From Kryptolebias marmoratus (taxonomy: Eukaryota > Chordata > Actinopteri > Cyprinodontiformes > Rivulidae): DNA of 64,000 bases. The stretch lies in the NCBI RefSeq assembly GCF_001649575.2, contig NC_051433.1, forward strand, positions 24,351,229 to 24,415,228, in the 5' to 3' direction. A model generated the notes under the pieces. That model ran no database searches and was not told the DNA's origin. It worked only from the letters and a program-made list of their open reading frames with translations. Made by a program: the position numbers and the translations under genes. Shown here piece after piece: positions 10,298-23,800 of this stretch. Positions within the stretch are counted from its first letter, which is position 1; each line of letters starts with the position of its first letter.

Positions 10298-13200
10298 TAC
10301 TAAAACTCTTGCCACAACTTTGTGTATTTATGTCCTCAAAAATTCCACCAAATTGAATTTTAAAAAAACAACAACGTGCTGATCAACTTCTTTTAATCAC
10401 ACAGTTTAAACTGGGTGAACAAGGAGAGGGCTTCAGCAAAAAGTTTTGTAAACTGTAAAAACTTGGAGTTGTGTTTTTATTATGCAGCAACATAACATTT
10501 TTATTTCTTTTTTTTCAGCTGTTATTGAATCTTTTCATGTTAAGAAATTGGAAATACAAGTTGTTGGGTTTTTTTTTACTATCTTTGAGTTGTTCAACTC
10601 ATAAAACATTCTGCCTGCCAGTATTGTCAGCATCAGATTGATTGTGTACAGATGGAGAAGTCATTAAGAACTGAGTGACGTTACTCATTTGAGTTTTTCT
10701 CCTTCTGGCTTCCATGGTGAGATTAAACCTCAGCGAGCAGAAGCTGTTGATGATGTTAGATGGTTATTTAAATCCTCCCTCTTCCTCAGCACTTCCGGGC
10801 CCAGGCAGCACTGTAAACATCACAGAGTTTGCGGTTTGAAGGGAAGCGTGGCTCGCTTAACTTTCGACTTCACACAACGCTCGCGTTCTGCATCTGGTGT
10901 CTTGATTTCCTCTTCACATAACTGATAGCTTGTTTTGTTTTGTTGTTTTTTTTCTTCTTCCTCTTCTTTTTCTTTTTGTCTGCAGGTATTCAAGCCTCCC
11001 TCGACATATGGATCTGGTCATGGCGCAGCGGTTTTCTTTGGCAGATGGGGGAACTCTAGCGAAAGACACGCAGCTGTTTGGAACTTGAATGGAGATGATG
11101 GACACGAATGGAAATGATCCCAGACGTGCTTTTGTCCGCTGCTCTTTTTGAGCTTAAGTAGAGTCAGTAAAAAGTTAAAAGAAAAAAGAAAAAAAAAAGA
11201 ACTTGGGTGCATTTTCTTGTTTGGCTAAATGGGAGCTACATAAATTAAGATGGTTAAACGCCACCTTGTTCCTTTTGTGCTTCATCACAAACGGTTTCAT
11301 TTCAGGGCCTGAAAGCTGCCGTTATGCAGACTTTTTACCCTTGCTACTTGAGTGGTGACCTGAAAGCGGTTTCCTCTTTATTATACACTTCATTCAGCCC
11401 TCAAGAGGGAGATTCTCTGTGCTCCCCCTGAAGCAGCCCTGGTGCAGGTAGGTTAAGTATCAGGGCTCAAGGATGTTTGGAGATATACGTCCAGAGGGCA
11501 AGGCAGAAAATCCTGCCTGAGCTGAAGCACTGCACCACAGATATGTTACTTGTAGAAGGTTTTAGGCATAGAAATGTATGAAGTTAAGAAAGAACAGCAC
11601 ACAGACTTTTAAACTTTCATTGTTTTCCGTTCTGTTCAGAAACACACAGTTCCATAAACTATTCTCACTGAACTCCCACACTATCTGCCCACTGTGGAGC
11701 ATGTGGTTTGAATCTTGATAATCTTTCATTCTGAGCCTTATGGGAAGAAAACAAAGTTTGCATCAAGATCAATGTGAGAAAATGATCAGTTGACATAATA
11801 CACTGAAAAGCAACAAAATGTTTAGTCAGACTGCACAGTGAGCCGCAGTAAAAAATGTTCATAGTTTGTCATTTTTATCGAGCGGTGAACTGATTATCGA
11901 TGGAGCAAACTTTATTATTACCCGCCTCCAGGAAAAGTAGGAGTTCATGTAATTGCTTGTTTGTTTTTGTTTGTCTTTCTGTTCTTTAGCAAAATAGCTC
12001 ACAAACAAGTGGATAGATTGTAATGAGGCTCTGAGAAAGTAATTACTAATTACTTGATTAATGCATTCAGATGGGATTATGATCAAATTAAAGTTCATGT
12101 TGCACTTCACATATTTGTTGGATGGTTTAAACTTGTTACAAAAAACTATGTTACAAAATGTGCAGTTATTTCTGGATGTGAAGAATCAGTTGGAGGTGTG
12201 AAGGGAAGCCAGATCGAAATGAGAAAAGTGCGTTGTTCCCACATTAACCTTCTCATTTGCTGGTTTCCAGAAAGCTGATGTGTTTCCTCTTCCTGTTGTT
12301 GAATCTATGTGACTAAACTGTGGTCACTTTAGTTTTCTGAAAACCACAAATAAGTTTCATGTCCTTGTTTTCCTCATAACCTTTCTTATATTTTTGTTTG
12401 TGTATCCTTTCTGTTCAGCTTAAATTAGACTCGGGTGTGAGATCTGTCTGTGTCTGTGGTTTCTCGAAAGGAAAACCTGTTTCTGTGACTTAAGGTTAGT
12501 TGCACTGAACGAGAATGTGATTCACCAGAAGCTGCCTTATGCCGAGTCCTTTATTTAAAATAAAAAGGTATGATTTCCCTGAATAAACTTACATCAGTGA
12601 ATTTTTTCTAATGGTTTTTAACCTTAATAAATTTCCAAAGCTTGTGCTGCTATTTCTTGTAACTCAGTGACTAATAGACAGACTAACACGTACAGATGGT
12701 GTTAAAATATCAACATGTTTCAAAACAAGAAATAAAAGTCAAAGGTCATATGTTAAATATTAAAATGTAAAACAATTCTTTTTTTCATTTAAAACTACAA
12801 CTGTTAAGGTTTGAATGTTAATCTTTTTAAAAAATTAAGACTATAAGGAATATTTCTGCCATTTCGAGGTGGGTTTCTGTGTAAAAGTTTTAGATAAATA
12901 ATATCCTACCTATTGCAGATAGCTTCTTGAACAGCCTGGGTTTGGAGAACCAGAGCTGATGAGCAAACAACTAGTCTGAACGCAACTAAGACCAGAGCTG
13001 TCGTCTTAAAACAATCAAAAGGTATTCCCTAGGGATTCATTTGGACACCTTTCCACAATTTAAATTTTGCATTACACAATTATTTGTACGGGTTTTTTAT
13101 GGTTATCTACAAGAGTAAATATCCTGCTTCCATTTTCCTTGGAGGTCGGAACACAGATCTGGGAAAGAGGTCAGATCCGACCCTACTGTGGTTCAGTTGC

Positions 13201-14584
13201 AAGTCAGGAAAACCGGTGGAATTTCTGAAGGGTTGTGTTCAGGGACCAGGCTACAGAATATTAGCAATGTAAGTTAATCCCAACATATTTCTCTGCACTC
13301 AGTGGTTGAACTGCACTGTGTGTGTGTGAGACTGGATTACTGAGATAAAAACTGAAGTGAAAATAAAAGGTTTATACCTGAAGCCATAGCAACCTTTCAT
13401 GCGCAAGTCTGCCATGTTGAATTTTGGGGTCGGGGGGTGGTCAGGAATTTTCCAGACTTTCCAAAGTGGAATTTCAGCTTTGACAGGGCATTCAAGTTGA
13501 TTTTGTTTGACTTGGAACTGCACGAATGGAAAGCAGCGGCAGCATGATGTAGCACGTCCTGAACATCAAGGGTTCATCTCCAGCATGAACATATTTTATA
13601 TATACGCAAACACCTGTATGTGTGTGTGTGTGTGTTGTGAATATGAAGTATTTTCTGTGATGCATACACAATTAACAAGACAGGCAAAACGGAAAAGGTC
13701 ACAATTTCAATGATTTTTGAACTAATTTGACATAATACCTCTGAAACATAGTGAAATGTAGCTCAAATAATTATAATAATTAAAGACTTCTTTGCTGAGT
13801 TTATATATTTTTAAATCTGATTTTTCTGGTAGTAACTAAGAACACTCCCGTTACCACACAAGTCTGGTGTTCTGGTGGTTCTGGTGTTCCTCTGGTTCAG
13901 TGGTACTAACAGCTTCCAAAAAAAGCTCCAATGTTCAAAATTTTAGAGTAGCCCGTGTGAACACATTATTTACACCTTTTACACCATCATCAATTTTGCA
14001 TTGCAGTTATTTCACAGAAACATTAAGAAATTCCTACATGACCTGACCCCGAAAGTGCTTCAGCTCGCTGCTGCCAGGGCTCTTTACGCTTGCAAATCAC
14101 AGAATTCTATGCAAAACTCATGTACGGATAAATTGCATTGCAGTGTAAAGGCTTATAAAATAGCATTTGCATGAATCGCTAAGAAATGTTGAAGATTTGA
14201 GTTGGTTTAAAGACAGCATTCAAACTAGCCGTTAGCTCATCAGTCCCGTCACTCATAAGCTCTATCTGTAACAGGTAAGATGTTAATTACTTATAGCTTT
14301 TACACATTTCTTAAAATAGTGTGTGGATTAAGTGTCCCGACTGAGTTCTGAGCAGATAACCAGCTCCTGTAGGGAAGCAGTGATTGAAAGCTGTTGTCAC
14401 TGTGAAGAACTCCCTCACGCCATGTGCTACAACACCATCAGGGCTCCCTGGGACATCCCGATCAATAATAAGAAACCTGATCTATAGACCCCTTCCGATT
14501 GTCCAACATGGTCCAGTGACAAAGAGAGTGACCTGCGCTCGTCCGGATGTTTGAAAAGCATCAATGAGAAACACGAGACGAGCA
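10298..14584. other. intergenic stretch downstream of rybp
   Basis: No conserved protein is recognised. One interval, about 10790-11088, looks like a promoter-proximal exon and is listed separately. A short (TG)n lies near 13617-13635 and AT-rich tracts are frequent. Possible plus-strand AATAAA signals occur near 12557 and 12627, which could end the hypothetical transcript. Confidence 0.5.
10790..11088 (+). other. candidate exon with ETS-type promoter motif, unidentified
   Basis: ACTTCCGG at 10791-10798 is the consensus ETS/GABP site found in many CpG promoters, and a short CpG-rich patch follows. At 10924-10985 there is a textbook 3' splice site: a CATAACTGAT branch-like motif, a long T/C tract and TGCAG ending at 10985. 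The sequence after it contains an ATG at 11008 opening only 26 codons to a stop at 11086-11088. I do not recognise the peptide. It could be a non-coding RNA exon, a 5' exon with a short upstream ORF, or chance. A donor near 10903 (CTG/GTGTCT) is weak. Confidence 0.3.
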
Positions 14585-17569
14585 GAAAAATTACAACTTT
14601 GAGTTTTATTTGTGAAAAACTACAAGCAAAATTCATAAATAGACATTTCTATTTGAAGCGGAGGGAAATGATCAGGTTAGCCTATAAGCGCAAAGTCGTG
14701 CACATGCCAGAAACATGTATTAGTTTAACATCGTTAGCTAGACGAGGAGCAGTGATCTGCTGAAAATGCTGCATACATTTCCACACCAGGAACAGAAAGT
14801 GACCATTTCACAAGGGGAAACAATGGCACATCAGTTATAAGGAGAACAAAACAAAACAAAAAGAGAAAGAAAGAAAGGAAAATAAAAACAACTTAAAACT
14901 GGATTCAACAAAAAATGGAATTTTGTACTGTCCCTACATTTTTCTCATCTTTTTTTTTAAACCAAGCAATAACTTTAAAAGCATTGTACAAGACATTGTT
15001 ATAGGAAGAAATGAGTTTGTATAATACACTTAATTGGAAGTTCACGTTTAAGATTATACAGTAAGTAAACAAGCATTGTATATTTGGGTCTCTGAACAAA
15101 CAAAGCTAAAATATGTAACCATCTTTACACAGTAAATTAAGGTTACTGGTCGCACACAAGAACAGAACTGCTTGCGCGGGAGGGAAACAGTAAAAACCAA
15201 AAAAAAACAAACAAACAAACAAAAAAGCCCAAAAACAAAACAAAACAAAAAACTTCAGCTCAAATGCCATTATTCATAGTGTTCACTTTTGCACCTTTTT
15301 AAAATTCTATTTACAAGCAATAATTCATATATTCAGCAAATGGCCATCCGTTAATAATTTAACAAAGACTCCTCTCTGGTGGAGTGCTCGGTCATGTGAA
15401 TGTGATTACAGCTAAGGCAGGTGAGAAGATGGCTTCTTAGGCCCGGTTCTGATAAGATTGCATTCCAAAGCGGGGTTTTATTCTCAGTTAAAAACTGGGC
15501 ACAATATTCTGCCCTGCCCTCCTCCCCTCCGCCCCCGTGACTCAACAGTCCCACGTTCTAAGTCTATTCACGCTGCCTTTCCCTCTCACCTCCCCCTCCC
15601 CAGTTTGAACACTGATTTCGGGGATTTGAATGCGATCGAATACGTAATTACATTTTAACCGTAGCTCAAAAGCAGAAACCAAATAAAATAAAACAACTCC
15701 TGGACTTGAAACATTGCTTACAACTCACATGATTATCATCCCTACGTGTGAAAGTTTGAAAAGGTTTGTCGATTCGAGTTTTTTTTTGTCACGACGGCCG
15801 AAGCGGCCACCCCCCCACCCCCTCACACTCACCCCTCCCCCCCAGGATAGCCACGACGTTGTTGTTTCCCTCGACTCTGCTCACAGCACGGCGCATCTCT
15901 GCCCCGACTCAGCCACGCACGGAGACGAGTGTACAATAAGAACACCATTTACATGGATTATATTAGTCTTTATTTAAACTGTTATTCATCTCACACATTA
16001 GATAATTGCATTTCAAATTGTTATTCATCTGTTTACGTATCATGTCATTATGAAATTCCTTTGGTCCTTCAATAAATAAAACTAAGATATCATATACACA
16101 TTTATTCTTTGTACAATTTCATACAGTTAAAAGGAAATTCTGTTGGTCTATAATCAGCTAAGGTGAAAGTTACTTAAAACCCATATATAAGCCTTGCTGC
16201 TATAAAATTTAAAGGACAATTGTGTTCTCATAAGTACTTTAATCTTTAGCCTTCAATGACAGGAGTCTTTAAATTATCACAAATAAAAAAAAACAAGTCA
16301 ATCGAATTATCAGCCTTTGTAAATTATTCATTTCGTTGCATGCGTTTTCAGGGTGGAGAGGATGAAGATTCAATGTCGTCTTCAGGACCACAACAAATGA
16401 AAAGTGAAACTGATTCACAACAACTGGACTCAACGGTCTGTTTTACAGAACCGATTGGTTTGACGAAGTGGAACGGGATCCTTCAGTCCCACGGAAACGA
16501 CCAAAGTAACTGTGGCTCGAGAGCCAAGTCGAAAGCTCTACCTTCCGGCCAGAAAAACTCAACATTGAAGCGTGGAATGCAGAAAATATCAACAGCTTTT
16601 AGTGTTTTACACAACAGCCTACACTGTACAGTAAAGGACACAGGATACTGTACAACCTGCTAAAGCGTAATAAATCAAAGTCAACCCAGGTGTCCGAGCC
16701 ATCAGGGAAGGTTCCTCTGATGAGCGCTGACCTGGACAGAAAAAAAAACAAAACAAAAACAGAAAGACCTGCTGGAGGTCTCGACAGTGTTGTTGAGAAA
16801 AGTGAAGGAGAATTTGATTCATCTGCACTTTGTCACATTGAGCAAACAGGCAGTCCCAGATCTGCAAAACCGCTTCACAGTGTATCTAGCACCAGTGTGT
16901 GTGCATGTGTGTATGTGTGTGTGTGTGTGTGTTGTCCTAACATTTTCAATGTAATAAAAACACTGAAGGAACGATCAGCAGAGCTACACCGCAAAGCTTG
17001 AACAAAAAAAAAAAAATGTAAAAAAAGGAAGAAAATATTAAAGTATACAGGTGCAATAAATAAGGGGAATAATAGTTACTCAGACGGTTGGTGGTTATTG
17101 TGCCCAGCAGAGATTTCTTCTTTACAAAAACAACAAATGAAATAAAACCAAACAAAAAAAGGTCAACTTGGCCTCACATCCACGTACAAATATAAAACAA
17201 TACATACAAGTGTTGGATGCTACCGTTGGGGGGGGGGGGGGGGGGGNNNNNNNNNNNNNNNNNNNNGGGGGGGGGGGGGGGTGGATATTTTGTGTAGCCC
17301 AGCTGTTCTTGCCTTTGTCACCACCGGAACCACAAGGGAAGTTCCCCAAGCATGGTGTTCATTTCCCTGAAAGACACCTCGCACTGTCTCTCTCATTCAG
17401 TCAGATCTTCTCAGCATCCAGGGGATATCTTGGTATGGAGGGAGGGGCAGCAATGGGAAAGGATTCTTTTTTCCCCCCTATATGGGATCCATAGTGTTCA
17501 AAATTATGAAGGGAAGGGGAAGTGAAGCAGGAGGAGGACGGAGCATGGGGGGGGGGGACAAAGGGGCCC
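14585..17569 (-). other. rybp: probable rybp 3' UTR
   Basis: Minus-strand sequence after the rybp stop codon has no recognisable coding potential. Minus-strand AATAAA signals are present at 16106-16101, 15974-15969, 15482-15477 and 14610-14605. I place the end about 20 nt past the last one because it is followed by a T/G-rich stretch. Long 3' UTRs are usual for RYBP. The plus-strand ORFs in this interval, such as 16256-16663, are antisense readings. Earlier sites could be used as well, so the true end is uncertain. A (TG)n tract at about 16900-16931 lies here. Confidence 0.45.
17228..17281. other. assembly gap (20 N) inside a poly-G run
   Basis: Positions 17247-17266 are N, flanked by 19 G on the left and 15 G on the right. 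It lies in the rybp 3' UTR, about 290 bp past the stop codon. The true length of the homopolymer and any sequence in the gap are unknown. Confidence 0.98.
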
Positions 17570-17819
17570 TCAGAATGATTCGTCGTGCCCCACGGAGAGG
17601 TCTCCTTTGGGGGTGGAGGCGCGCGACGAGCCCTTGTCCATGCTCTCGGAGCCGGAGCTCTGGTGCTGCTGTTCGGAGCCCGCGCTGGACGTGATGGTGG
17701 ACGAGGATGTGGATGAGGAGCGGGTCTTCTCCTTAAAGTCCGTTATAATCACCGTCACGTTCCCAACGGTGATGGCCAACTGCTGGGCGGTACTCCGGTC
17801 GATGTTCTTCAGTTTGGGC
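17570..17819 (-). CDS. rybp: rybp coding exon 5, RING1-binding C-terminus
   Basis: 250 bp from acceptor CCACAG/G to the TGA at 17572-17570. Encodes [20 protein letters not shown], then [13 protein letters not shown] and a Ser/Thr tail ending in STPKGD, GHDESF. The central part is known to form a beta hairpin that binds the RAWUL domain of RING1B. It is the most conserved part of the family and is intact here. Confidence 0.96.
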
Positions 17820-20800
17820 CTGTGGGAGCGAGACAGGAAACGAACGCTAAGAGCCGAACTAACAGTAAGTGCCTTCCTGCAACAGCAAAGGGGGCAGGCT
17901 TCCAGCATTGTGGGGGTGCTTACACTGAATCACTCAATTCATCAGATGACACAGGAAGAGTCAGAACAGCTGCATCAAAAATAAAACTGGGTGTTTAGTG
18001 TAAAAGATCATTTGTGAATCATTTGAGATTTCCCATTACTTTCTGATGTCAGGGTTTCCCTGACAAGAAGTGTGTAGTCATGTGCTCTGACAAAAAAAAC
18101 AACACACAGAATAACAAAGTTCTTACACACCTGGAAATGTGAGAGTTCTTGTTGGTCTTGGTTGCTGACTTCCCAGACTGTATGCTCTGTTTGTCACTGG
18201 GTGGACTCTGATGGTTGTCTGATTTAGGTCTGGGAGGAAAAAAAAAAAGCACAGGTGAGGATTTGGAGTAGCACAGCAAACATCTAGACACCAGGTAAAG
18301 CCCGACTCTGGTCCCAACCTGTTCTTCTTGCTGCTTGGCTTCTTCGTGACAGCTGGGCTGATGTCCTTCTCTATGTCGGGTTTGTCTTGGATGGCTTGCT
18401 CCTTGTCGATCTTGTCCTTCTCGGGCGTGTCTCCCTCCAGCCTCACTCTGTCCGGACGCTCTCCCTCTGGGCGTCCTTCTCCGGCGGCCCGCTCGCCTTC
18501 GCCGAGCAGGCGCTCCTTGTCTGGGCGCTCACTCCTCTCTCTCCTGTCCTTCTTGGGAGGGGGAGGCATCGGGTACTGCTGAGCCACCTGCTGGGCAACC
18601 AGCTGGGAGTTTATCCTGGGTTTCCTGCGGAGAGGATCCGAGGCACAAACATGGATTATTCTTGTAGTGAAACGGTGAGCTGACTCTGGCAACGCTTCAA
18701 CATTACAGCAGACAAAGGTGGCCGAATTTAAACCCCAGCAAAGGGAAAGGAGTTTCTAGTCCCAGCTGCTGTAGAGGTGGGTTTGAACAGCCGCTTCCTG
18801 GCAGAGCACCCCTGATTTGAAGGCTAATCTCATTACCTCAGGGCTGTAATAAAATGAATGCACAGGATCACAAGGTGGAACATTTGCAGCATGTCGCTTA
18901 GGTCTTCTAATCTGATTACAGCGGGCTTGGCCTTATTTGTCACAGACTGAGATTCAGTCAGATGTAGTGTTGCTTTCGAGCAACCACAGAGCCCTTTCTG
19001 ACTGAGGCGCCTAAAACAATCCCAAGTCTTTTGTTTACACCCCTATCGGTTCTGCAGGTGATCAGGGCCTTAAGTTAGGAGGCAAAAAAAACGAACTCCA
19101 AGACTGAGTGCCTGAGCCAACACACGCCTGCAACATAATAGATACCAGCTGGCAACATCTAGGGGAAACCTCAAGGGAAGGGGAAGGATGACTGCACAGA
19201 GCAAACTGCATCCAGCAACTGGGAAAGCTCAGCGAGGAGCAAACATCTAGTACGTTCACACGCAAACATGCACCGGAAATATTAGCGTGCAAACAAATCG
19301 CCCTCACCTCCGGCTGTCAAGGTGGTCTTTCATCAGGAAACTAAACAGTTTAGTTGAGTATAAAAAAAAAGCTTTTCTAAACTAAATGTTGTAGGGTTGC
19401 CACGAATAGTTGATAAAATTGGCATCCTTCATTTTCAAAGGCTATAGCCCTCCAAGTATTATTAGTACTTCAAGCTAGCTGACAAAAAAAAAAAAAAAAG
19501 TATTTTGTACGCTCTGCAAAGCGATCTCTGCAGAGCGATGCATACAGGAGCTGTAATGAGCCAGCAGAAAACACAGAACCACTGTGTGTTTTTTTAAAGA
19601 TGTTAAATGCTCTCTATGAAGTCACACAGGTTGTGGGTCTGCTACATTTTCCATTGAAGAAATGTTTGAATGAATGTTGTTCCATAACCCTGTAACGGTG
19701 TTGCACTGAGCTGTGTTCTCCCACCGAGATCTGAATCCCCACCAACTCTGCTCCATTCTCCCCTAACCTCTGCTGTTTGAAGTGGTGGCATTTTAGGGAA
19801 AAATGCTAAAAGAGAAAGTTCTTGATCTCTCTTTGTCCACTGCAGCAGGAAAACATCCCGATAGCTGGAAAACACTTTCCCTAGGTGTGGAAACCCATGT
19901 CAACACAACACCTGGGTGTTTAAACAGGCAGGCTTCATGTATCCTACCATATCCTTTACTTCTGGCTACTTCAAGCACATCAAATTGCACATAAGACGTT
20001 AACAGCCAAATGAATAACATTTAATTCAGACAATAAGATACATACAACTAATAACAAAATAATCATTATGTGATAAAAAAAAGTGTTGGCCAAGTTCCAA
20101 GAACATTTGGTAATATTACAGTGTCCACTGATAAATTTTAAATAGTCTCGCTGAATTTGTTCCTCTCCTCTTTCTGAAGCCATGTGACTTAATTCCTGCA
20201 AAAGAACAATTTCTCACCAATTTGCTGCCGTTTTTCACAAAAGTATCCCTACAATATGCTGGGTAATCTGCCTTTTTTTAAAGAAAAGTTTTTCAATACA
20301 CAAATCTTAGGAGCATCTATTTGTTTATTTGTCATGCTGGAGTTGGCACTTTAAACCTATGATTTTTGGAGAATTTTTTTTTTTTTTTTTTTTTTGGATT
20401 ACTCAAAAAATAACCAATAAGTAAAAATAGTGGTCAGTGGCGATCTTAAACTGTATCTTTGAAAGAAAATAATTCTGCACATATAAAGTGAACAGAGGTG
20501 GGAACACGTGAGGTGAAGCAGAAAGTTATTCAAGTTAAAGAAACTTTTCTGGTTTGGGCAAAAACGCTCCAAGTAAACCAGTGTCACTGCTGCTAAACTG
20601 AACTGTCACTCCAGTAGCTTTCAGTAGTAGGCAGTTTTCAGACAGCTGCTCCAGTGGTTATCCTCAGTGCTTTAATTTGGCAACACCACACTGATAGTCC
20701 AGTCACTTTCTCATTTCTGAACTTAAACCTTGTGTGCCTTTCACAACAGACTCCCCGCACATCTCTCTCCGTCTTGGTAGCCTATTAGGTCAAGCATCAG

Positions 20801-23800
20801 CATCTGTCCGTCTTCTTCATACTCTTCAGTTCCTTTCTTTACAAATCTTTTCTTAAGCATTTAAACGAAAACTCATTTAGCCTCCTCCTGCTGTGCCCTG
20901 TTACACACAGAGCTGACTCTTCTTGAGAAGGGGGGGGGGGTGCAGCTGATCAGAAGGCCATCAGTTGGAGTATAATAGAGCATCATGTTGTAACGCTTAC
21001 ACTACACTCCGATCAATATGCGATCTGCAGTGCATCCTGATGAGCCTCATTGCTGCTGATCGATTCAAAGCTGGAGCCTGGGGTTTATCCACTTGTTGGC
21101 CCTGTGTGAAGCACCCATGGGAGGTGTTCAGTGGGTGAGAATTGATGTGGGTGTGAAATATTCTATCCCCATGTTTATAAATCCCTCAGGTACTCCTATC
21201 AAACACATCCTGATTGAATTGTCAGCTTAGAGGAATATCTCCCATACGGATTATTACAATTTTCCATTCATGCACTTTTATAACTTGTAAAATAACGATG
21301 CATTATACAGCCTGTGCTTGAAAAATATTAACTTGTAGTAGCAGACCTATACGATGTGCCTGTGTGACAGATTTACTAAATGAAATCAAATAGAGATGTG
21401 TCAAATTCTCAGTTATGGCAAGCTGTTAATATGAACAAATATATTATTTTGAACTCATAAACTCATAAAATTCTTAAGATATTGTTTTTAGAGGTGCACC
21501 AAGTAACTGGTCTGTGATAGGTACCAGATGGTTTTTAGGCTAATGTGCCTTGATCAGTGATTTGCCAGACTAACACTCAAAAATCTGATCTATTTTCCCA
21601 GTCAGTGAACACACCATAGCCAAGCCTCAATTACTGAGTGAAGACTTGACGTTAGCTGTATGTATTACCTGTAAGGGGTTTAAAAATGAAGTCAGGGGCA
21701 GTAGAAAAGGCAGAAAGGTTAATAAAGGGAACCTGTGGGTTGTTTTTTTTTTTACAAAAGGTACCATATTTTCCGGTCTATAAGGCGCACCTAAAAGCCT
21801 TAAATTTTCTCAAAAATCAGCGGTGCACTTTATAATCCGGGGGCGCCTTATGTGTGCACTGAATTCCAAAATCTGTCCCTGGCACAGGGACGTACGGCAA
21901 TGTGTACAGTACTAGTGCGTACGCTGGCAGCGATAAACCAATCAGAGAACCCTAAGCAATACGCAGCACATACACTGGCAGCGCGTAAAAAGAACTCCAA
22001 CTGCTGGACGTCGGTGTAAACAGCGCATTCAAAGTGAAGTTGCGAGTGGCGTGGGAGCAATGGATGACGGACGGTGAACACACGTTTACTAAGACGGGGG
22101 CAGCGCCGGATGAGTTACGGCATCATATGCGAATGGATTGTGGATGCCTGGGCTAAGGTATCTGCTTTAACTGTTGTCCAAGCTTTCGCGAAAGCCGGCA
22201 TCATTGCTGAACAGCCACCTAGCAACGAGACTGACTCCGACAATGATGAGAGGGAACCTAGCATGTTTGATGGTGAAATTGCCCAGCTGTTCAATTCAGA
22301 CAGAAGATAAGGACTTCGATGGATTTGTGGAAGTAGAATGATAAAAAAATAATATGTAAAATAATTGTTACATAGTAGAATAGTTCAACCAAACTCAGTT
22401 TTGGTTCCGTGACCTTTGGTTTTTTTTTTGTAGAACATGTTTTAGCATGTGCCTTATAATCCGGTGCGCCTTATGGTGCAGAACATAAGGTATATTCACT
22501 TCTCATAAAGGCTGAGGGTTTTTGTTTACATACTTTGTTCTTCCTATTGTCTGAAGTGTTGTTACTCTCAAACAATAACAGTTGCTACTTTACAGTAAAA
22601 ATCTAAACTTTCTGCAGCCACATGACCATTAACATTGTACCGGGTGAATACTTTTATTAGCTTGTCACCAAGCCATTTAATCCATTTTTAATATTGGATT
22701 AGAAAGAACTACAAAGTATTCAGGTGTTTTGAAGAGTAACCTGAACTACATTAAAAAGGCTCTTAATCAGAGTGATGACATGTCCAAATATGCCCACAAA
22801 GTGTGTATGTAGCGAGTGAGTGATTTATCAAATGATTAACTCCATGCCTGTCATACAGAATTGAAGCCCCAGTCAGAGCCTAAAGGCTCCATCATACTCC
22901 ATAAGTCACAAAGTCGGTTTGCAGTCATGTGGTTGCGAGATGTTTGTTTACACACACCTGTCATTGTCCACGAGACACTCAGATCAGAACTCCCAGGAAG
23001 CTCCTCCCTCCTCCTGCGGCATTAAAATGAGTTTCTTCCCGCCAACTTCTCAACTCTCCTGTCCTTGTACAGATTTTTGCTTCTCTTACCGCGACCAGAC
23101 TTTTTATTACACAGACTGAGACAGTGCGTGCTGATTAGCATTTGTAAATTTGACGATGCACAATGATGAGCACACAAAGAGAAAGTCTCCCTACGCTGCC
23201 TGGCCGAGACCAGCTTCCTCTTGGCCACCAAAGCCATGAAAAGTCACCTGTGTCTCTGCGGTCTTTTTAAGTTCATAGGTTTCTAAGTTTTGCTGGAACA
23301 GTTGTAAAGACAGCTGTATTTTCTAACAGCCAGCTGCTTCTCAGCGGAGCAGTAGAAGCAAAATGACTCCATTAAAGCTCACCGGCTTTTTCGCATAAAC
23401 ACGCCCACAACAACTTCTGACCAATCACAATACTTGGTGCAAACCCCTTTGAGAAAAAGTTCAGCCAGGACCTTGTGTAGACGAAGCTGCTACGAGAACA
23501 AAAACGATACAATTGTTGTCACGCAACCATGTGACTTCTCATGGAGGATGGAAAGACCTTAAGACTTGTGTCAGTAGCAGAGGCAGCACGCTACTTAGAC
23601 CCTGATACAGAGCAGAGTCAGCCTTACTGTATCAGCTTTATTATAAAGCATTTTGAATTACCACAGGACCTAAATGCTGCTCAGTTACAAGAAAACAAAA
23701 CAACAGCAGTTTCAAGACAAATTAAAAGCAGCCCGATAATAAAAACAAGTAAAAACACATTAAATCACTTCAATTAAAACCAAAACATCAATATCTAGAT

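Noticed and set aside
16256..17001. Plus-strand ORFs of 135 and 103 codons
   Set aside because: They lie antisense within the probable rybp 3' UTR and show no known motifs.
18328..18683. Plus-strand ORFs rich in Leu and Ser opposite rybp exon 3
   Set aside because: Antisense shadows of the charged-linker exon.
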